Shown piece by piece: positions 59,491 through 64,000 of a stretch of DNA of 64,000 nt (positions are counted from its first letter, which is position 1; each line of letters opens with the position of its first letter). The stretch covers positions 53,695-117,694 of the forward strand of contig JAEXCS010000002.1 of NCBI GenBank assembly GCA_023402075.1, read 5' to 3'. The translations under genes and the position numbers were made by a program. Below the pieces are notes generated by a model. The model was not told the DNA's origin. It saw nothing but the letters and a program-made list of their open reading frames with translations, and did no database searches. Source of the DNA: Bacillota bacterium. Lineage in GTDB: Bacteria > Bacillota > Clostridia > Oscillospirales > Oscillospiraceae.

Positions 59491-61383
59491 ATGGCAAAGA
59501 AACAATTCAAGGCGGAGTCCAAGCGGCTTCTCGATTTGATGGTGAACTCCATCTACACCCATCACGAGATTTTTCTCAGAGAGATCATTTCCAACGCCAG
59601 CGACGCCTGCGACAAGCTGTGCTACCGGGCGCTGACAGATCAGGACGTGGGTCTTGGGCGCAAGGATTTTAAAATTGAAATCAAAGCGGACAAGTCCGGG
59701 CGCATTCTCACCGTGTCGGACAACGGAATCGGCATGGACAAGGAGGACCTTGAACGCAATCTCAGCGTGATTGCCTCCTCCGGTACCTTTCAGTTCCGTC
59801 AGGAAGTGGGCGAAGACGCCAAAAACGCCGACGTGATCGGCCAGTTCGGCGTTGGGTTCTACTCTGCGTTTATGGTGGCCGACCACATTTCGGTGGTGAC
59901 AAAGAAATACGGCTCTGACACGGCGTATCTGTGGCAGTCTTCCGGCGCGGAAGGGTACACCGTTACGGAGTGTGAGCGGGAAAGCTTTGGTACCGACGTG
60001 ATTATGCACCTGCGCCCCGACACGGACGATGAGAAGTTCAGCGAATTTCTTGAGGGCTGGCGCCTTCAGGAGCTGGTGCGTAAATACTCTGATTACATCC
60101 GTTTCCCCATCCGCATGGAAGTTAGCAAAACCCGCAAAAAGGAGGATTCCCCCGAAGATCATCCGGAGTATGAAACCTATGCAGAGGTGGAAACCCTCAA
60201 CTCTATGATTCCCTTGTGGCAGCGGCAGAAGTCCAAGGTGAAAAAAGAGGAATACGACAAGTTTTACCGGGACAAGTTCAACGATTATGCGGAACCTCAG
60301 CGAGTGATTGCCGTGTCCGCCGAGGGAGCAGTCACCTATCGGGCGCTGCTGTTTGTCCCCTCCCAGCAGCCCTTCAACTACTATTCCAAGGACTTTGAGG
60401 CGGGCTTGCAGCTCTATTCCAATGGCGTTTTGATTATGGAAAAGTGCGCTGACCTGCTTCCCGAGCACTTCCGCTTTGTCCGGGGCGTGGTGGACTCTGC
60501 CGATCTAAGCCTGAACATCTCCCGGGAGCTGTTGCAGCACGACCGGCAGCTAAAGGTCATCGCCGCCAATCTGGACAAAAAAATCCGGGCAGACCTTCAG
60601 AAAATGATGAAGGACGAGCCAGAGGAGTACGCAAAGTTCTGGAAGAATTTTGGACGCCAAATGAAATTTGGCGTGGTGGCCGACTACGGCGCAAAGAAAG
60701 AGGAGCTTCAGGACCTTCTGCTGTTTTACTCCTCCACAGAGAAGAAGCCCGTGTCTCTGGCGGATTATATCTCCCGCATGGCGGAGGGACAGGAAAACAT
60801 CTACTACGCCGCAGGCGAAACGGTGGAAGCTATCGATCGCCTGCCGCAGCTTGAGGCCCTGAAAGACGCAGGGACGGAAATTTTGTATTTCACCGAGGAT
60901 GTGGACGAATTTGCCGTTCAGGCATTGATGACCTATCAGGAGAAAAAGTTCCTCTCTGCCCTCTCCGGCGAGGCCGCCCCCAAAGCGGACAGCGAGGAAG
61001 AGCACGAGGAGCCTGCGGAAGCTGACCACAAGGCCGTGTTCGACTTTGTGAAGGAATCACTGGGAGAGCAGATTTCAGAGGTGCGGGCCTCCAAGATTTT
61101 GAAATCCCATCCTGTCTGCCTTACCGCCGGACCAGGTCTGAGCTTTGAGATGGAGAAATATTTCGCCGCCGTGCAGCCGGAGCAGAAGCTGAAAGCAGAC
61201 CGCATTTTGGAGCTGAACGCATCTCACCCTGTTTTTGCCGCGCTGGAAAAGGCCGTGACAGAGGATCCGGAAAAGGCGAAGAAATACGCCGCTCTCCTGT
61301 TCAATCAGGCGCTGCTCATCGCAGGACTGCCGCTGGAGGATCCCTCGGGCTACACAGACCTTGTGTGTGAGCTGCTGGCTTAA
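59491..61383 (+). CDS. htpG: Chaperone protein HtpG (Hsp90)
   Basis: A 630-residue bacterial Hsp90. The ATP-binding domain has LREIISNASDACDKLCYRAL, LTVSDNGIGMDKEDLE and GQFGVGFYSAFMVADH; the middle domain has SRELLQHDRQLKVIAANLDK with the catalytic Arg region; the C-terminal dimerisation domain closes at LCELLA-like VCELLA. The N-M linker is short, as in bacteria. A Glu-rich insertion (SEEEHEEPAEAD) is near residue 505. GGAG precedes the ATG. Monocistronic. Confidence 0.97.
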   Translation: MAKKQFKAESKRLLDLMVNSIYTHHEIFLREIISNASDACDKLCYRALTDQDVGLGRKDFKIEIKADKSGRILTVSDNGIGMDKEDLERNLSVIASSGTFQFRQEVGEDAKNADVIGQFGVGFYSAFMVADHISVVTKKYGSDTAYLWQSSGAEGYTVTECERESFGTDVIMHLRPDTDDEKFSEFLEGWRLQELVRKYSDYIRFPIRMEVSKTRKKEDSPEDHPEYETYAEVETLNSMIPLWQRQKSKVKKEEYDKFYRDKFNDYAEPQRVIAVSAEGAVTYRALLFVPSQQPFNYYSKDFEAGLQLYSNGVLIMEKCADLLPEHFRFVRGVVDSADLSLNISRELLQHDRQLKVIAANLDKKIRADLQKMMKDEPEEYAKFWKNFGRQMKFGVVADYGAKKEELQDLLLFYSSTEKKPVSLADYISRMAEGQENIYYAAGETVEAIDRLPQLEALKDAGTEILYFTEDVDEFAVQALMTYQEKKFLSALSGEAAPKADSEEEHEEPAEADHKAVFDFVKESLGEQISEVRASKILKSHPVCLTAGPGLSFEMEKYFAAVQPEQKLKADRILELNASHPVFAALEKAVTEDPEKAKKYAALLFNQALLIAGLPLEDPSGYTDLVCELLA

Positions 61384-61486
61384 GATTTAGCATAAACGAT
61401 TAACCGCAGCGGAAAACTTGCTGCGATACGCAAGGGATATGGTTTAGGCCGACTCACAAACTCTGTTTCCACATTTTTCTTGCGCT

Positions 61487-61530
61487 GCTTCCATCCGTTT
61501 GTGATACCATAGACGGATGGAAGCTTTTTT
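61487..61530 (+). terminator. Terminator downstream of htpG
   Basis: GCTTCCATCCGT at 61487-61498 pairs perfectly with ACGGATGGAAGC at 61513-61524, followed by six T. It lies 100 bases after htpG; nothing else is recognised in the 320-base gap before the AbrB-like fragment. Confidence 0.9.
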
Positions 61531-61706
61531 CGCCCATTTTGCGGAACTTTCTATTTTTTCTCACACAGCTCGCGCCTGATGCCCCACAATTTTTGAAAAT
61601 CAGCGCGTGTTTCCAGACAGTTCCAGTAAATCCATCCGCATAGGGAAACAAATCCTGCGGATACTATGGCCACCTGTCCAAATGATGCCTTAGGAGGAAT
61701 TTATAG

Positions 61707-61880
61707 ATGAAAGCAACTGGAATTGTACGCCGCATTGACGATCTGGGCCGAGTGGTCATCCCAAAGGAAATTCGCCGCACCATGCGCATCCGGGAGGGCG
61801 ACCCGTTACAGACTACATTGACACCGTGGGAACAGTACTGCTTTGGGATGATGGATCTGGCCAAGCGCAGAGGGCTTTGA
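61707..61880 (+). pseudogene. AbrB/SpoVT-type regulator, truncated
   Basis: ATG at 61707 after a good AGGAGG site opens the swapped-hairpin DNA-binding domain: MKATGIVRRIDDLGRVVIPK then EIRRTMRIREGDPL. After GDPL the family would continue into an effector domain, but here the sequence changes to QTTLTPWEQYCFG... and stops at residue 57. So the 3' part was lost, apparently by a deletion or recombination near 61810. The N-terminal 34 residues could still bind DNA. Intact relatives control sporulation or growth-phase genes. Confidence 0.75.
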
Positions 61881-61930
61881 GTACATAGCGTACAGCAGAA
61901 AAGACATATGCGCAAAACCCACGGATATAC

Positions 61931-61972
61931 AACAGCGCCATGTGCCCCTACATCAGGGCGCATGGTGCTGTT
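61931..61972. repeat. 17-bp inverted repeat
   Basis: 61931-61947 pairs with 61956-61972 throughout, with two G:U pairs. No clear T run follows. It stands after the truncated AbrB-like gene and may be a terminator remnant or part of a mobile-element end. Confidence 0.6.
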
Positions 61973-62107
61973 TACTGTCTTGTTGGATTTTTGCAAAGCC
62001 TTACCATATTCAGTTACTGGCTTTTCTTGACGTTTCCAAGCTGGTAAAAAGATAGCGGACATGCCCTGAGGTGGTGACACCCCAGGGCATAACATTTTAG
62101 AATTATG

Positions 62108-62447
62108 TCAGTTGCATAAATTTGATTTTTTGCCGTATGCACGATCCGCATAGTTTGCATCGGGTGTATTCCATAGTCCAAGGACACAAATCACTGCAAC
62201 CACAAGCATTCCGGTCATGATAAGGTATGCTGGGCGAAGGCTACCGGTTCCAGCCCAATAGGCCATGAAATATACAGCAAAAGCCATAATAATAGCTTGT
62301 AAGGTCATAATCCATTTGTTTGCTGATTGATACTTTTTTCTGCCATAAACATAAGAGGTGATGGCAGGATGCATTGTGGGGCAACCACCACCCACACATG
62401 CTATTCCGAACGCCACAACGCAGGATAGCAACCCTTGAAACCAATCG
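62108..62447 (-). pseudogene. MFS transporter, C-terminal fragment
   Basis: About 110 residues of membrane sequence: LLSCVVAFGIACVGGGCPTM, then SYVYGRKKYQSANKWIMTLQ and three more hydrophobic stretches to a stop at 62108. The YGRKKY loop followed by two or three segments is like the last third of major facilitator proteins. The upstream end runs straight into ParB-like sequence with no start codon of its own, so this is a remnant left at a recombination junction near 62447. Confidence 0.7.
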
Positions 62448-62729
62448 GTGTTGACATCAGTACCACCGCTTCGTCTTCGGTCATCTCCCGCACTAGCACG
62501 TGAACGGTCTCCATACCCGCTCTCAGCGTCGGCAGACGTCGCCGATGGCCGCAGACATCGCGTAGCCCTCCCCGTTCTTCCGAGCTAATAGTGGCGACAG
62601 TATACCGTAAGAATGGACGCTCTCCATCAGCTCATCAGACGCCACATCCTCCCGTACTTGAAAGGGATGCCCAGCAAAGGGTGTCAGCGTACTGGGAGGC
62701 AGCTGCTGTACAAATTCCTTTACAGCCCC
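62448..62729 (-). pseudogene. ParB-like protein fragment with frameshifts
   Basis: Minus-strand frames show ParB N-domain sequence in pieces: LTPFAGHPFQVREDVASDEL then MESVHSYGILSPLLARKNGE in one frame (62526-62729), GHRRRLPTLRAGMETVHVLV then REMTEDEAVVLM after a shift near 62552, and VNT in a third frame. The GHRR motif and DEAVVLMVNT end are diagnostic of ParB/Noc CTP-binding domains. There is no start codon and the DNA-binding half is missing. Plasmid or ICE origin is likely. Confidence 0.72.
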
Positions 62730-62795
62730 TCACCCCCCATGGGCAGCGCCACCAGCACATCCACTCGATACCGCCTGTTGCAACCCCGGACGCTG

Positions 62796-64000
62796 TCATT
62801 CAAATCCAGCGCGCAGAGTCTTCTCCAATTTGCACTGCCGTGAAATTAGCCTTTGCAAAATCTTGTACCGCTTGTCCACCAATGATTTCGATCCATGGGC
62901 GCAGAAAGCATCCGCGCCAGGCAGCTCGGAAGGCTGCTGCTCCCCAATTTTATCACGGAATTTTTGCAGTCCCTCCAGCAGGAAAAACCACCGGGAGGGC
63001 AGTAATTGTAAGGCTACCTCTACCCTGCCGTCCGCGTAAACGGTCATGTGATCCAAGAGTTGCCCGCAGAAGTCGTCGGACTTTTCGCCGGTGACAATTC
63101 TGCGAATGGCAGCCTTGATGTCTCGCCGTGCTCCGGTGCTTTGGGTGTCCAGTTTTTGGCGCTGCTCGATGGCATCCAGGTTTTTTAGCAGCTGAGCGAT
63201 ATTGGTATCGTATCGTTCATTCATAAACTGATAGTCCGCCTTGGAGATGGATTGATTTAAAAATCCCTCCAAGGTGGTTTGCTTTTTTTGGCGCTCCGCT
63301 TCCAAATCCAACTCAAACCGCCGCTTTTCGGCACTGCCGTCGTCCTGCGAGTCTTTCAGTACTGTTTCTACGATGCGGGTAAGATTCGTGACAATGTACT
63401 CTGCATCCAGTTGCACCACCTCGATGGAGCGGCGCAGAATGTCCATGGCGATCTCCTCCCGGATCTGGTGGCCGAAGTCGCAGCCAATGGGATTCCCATG
63501 GGCATCGGTGCGGAGCTTGCCTTGCATCGTGGCTTTGCCGCAGCGCCAAATCTTTTTTACCTTGCCGGCGCTGGTTTTCTTCTTGCGGGACAGAAAGCTG
63601 CTGCCGCAAGTGCCGCATTTCATTTTTCCGGAAAGCGGATAGCGGTTGCCGTGACCATTATCGGTGGCAGAATTAAAGTGACTCCTCCGATTCAACTCCC
63701 GCTGCACCGTCTCCCACGTCTCCCGATCAATAATGGCCTCGTGGTGGTCTCGGAGAACCACCATCTCCTCCTGCCCCTTGTTGTATTTTTTTTCGTGAGT
63801 GAGAAAGTCCGGCGTAAAGGTTTTTTTCTGTATCAGATCGCCGCAGTATTTCTCATTTCTGAGTAGCTTGAGTACTGTTGCGCTGGACCATTTCAGATTC
63901 CCCCGACTAGACAGAATTCCCTCGTTACATAATTCTCTGGCAATAGTGGGGGTGCCCTTTCGCTCCACCAGATACTTGTGAAAGATATACCGTACCACGG
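62796..64000 (-). CDS. Large serine recombinase, C-terminal part (cut by window edge)
   Basis: The frame is open from the window edge to a TGA at 62796-62798; about 400 residues are visible and the catalytic N-terminal domain lies outside. FHKYLVERKGTPTIARELCN and LKWSSATVLKLLRNEKYCGD are the recombinase (PF07508) domain, CGTCGSSFLSRKKK...WRCGKA is the zinc ribbon (PF13408), and a coiled coil follows (about residues 225-295). Known role: site-specific integration and excision of phages, ICEs and transposons. The parB-, MFS- and abrB-like remnants alongside fit an element boundary. Confidence 0.93.
   Translation of the reverse strand, partial: VVRYIFHKYLVERKGTPTIARELCNEGILSSRGNLKWSSATVLKLLRNEKYCGDLIQKKTFTPDFLTHEKKYNKGQEEMVVLRDHHEAIIDRETWETVQRELNRRSHFNSATDNGHGNRYPLSGKMKCGTCGSSFLSRKKKTSAGKVKKIWRCGKATMQGKLRTDAHGNPIGCDFGHQIREEIAMDILRRSIEVVQLDAEYIVTNLTRIVETVLKDSQDDGSAEKRRFELDLEAERQKKQTTLEGFLNQSISKADYQFMNERYDTNIAQLLKNLDAIEQRQKLDTQSTGARRDIKAAIRRIVTGEKSDDFCGQLLDHMTVYADGRVEVALQLLPSRWFFLLEGLQKFRDKIGEQQPSELPGADAFCAHGSKSLVDKRYKILQRLISRQCKLEKTLRAGFE

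Overview
The window looks like chromosome of a strictly anaerobic, moderately GC-rich member of the Bacillota, class Clostridia, most likely an Oscillospiraceae/Ruminococcaceae-type gut bacterium. The evidence is a T-box leader, strong Shine-Dalgarno sites, GlgC+GlgD glycogen synthesis, a double-cubane-cluster reductase cassette, TRAP uptake and bacteriohemerythrin. The taxonomic call is inference. No rRNA, tRNA or CRISPR array was seen.

Layout. 1-0.5 kb: 3' end of a Crp/Fnr regulator. 0.5-7.4 kb (minus): two tandem, collinear ABC uptake operons of the tryptophan/tyrosine-transporter type (substrate-binding lipoprotein, permease, ATPase). The downstream one is headed by a perfect-consensus promoter and a T-box riboswitch with a UGG (Trp) specifier and ends with a stand-alone TipAS-like domain gene. 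The upstream one is headed by a 32-codon leader peptide followed by an intrinsic terminator, which looks like ribosome-mediated attenuation. 7.4-10.4 kb (plus): pyrG with a leader hairpin, and an M24 aminopeptidase. 10.7-15.1 kb (plus): OPT peptide transporter, PqqD-like protein, small membrane protein and PepD dipeptidase. 15.4-21.4 kb: pta, a small conserved-looking protein, a TSUP permease, the double-cubane reductase/DUF3343/activase cassette, and a DUF1624 membrane protein. 21.5-27.5 kb (minus): SDR, LysR regulator, TRAP transporter and panB. 27.8-29.5 kb: nitroreductase and bacteriohemerythrin. 29.8-33.8 kb (plus): pstSCAB with a HAD-like protein. 34-35.4 kb: NCS2 nucleobase permease. 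35.6-39.8 kb (minus): mutY, two duplicated GNATs, DUF6487-like protein, tdk and a COG1313 radical SAM protein. 40-41.3 kb: small membrane protein, YbjQ and an MBL-fold protein. 41.4-45 kb: AAA/DUF4143 ATPase, cupin, HPt protein and a PhnD-like lipoprotein. 45-49.4 kb (minus): YdjI/YdjG/YdjH-like membrane-stress cassette plus an EndA-like nuclease. 49.7-58.6 kb (minus): glgB-glgC-glgD-glgA-glgP from one strong promoter. 58.8-61.4 kb: zinc-ribbon membrane protein and htpG. 61.5-64 kb: the edge of a mobile region with a large serine recombinase and fragments of AbrB/SpoVT-, MFS- and ParB-family genes.

How it works together. The gene content points to a peptide- and amino-acid-using fermenter: Trp-family uptake under two different RNA sensors, oligopeptide import coupled to peptidases, Pta for acetyl-CoA conversion, and stored glycogen. 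The most interesting parts are the two RNA-based control systems on paralogous transporters, the orphan PqqD in a peptide-salvage operon, the DUF3343-containing double-cubane cassette, the panB-TRAP cluster, and the basic low-complexity tails on GlgA and GlgB. Start sites were chosen from Shine-Dalgarno spacing and several differ from the longest open frame. All functional calls rest on reading motifs and order; no database search was run.
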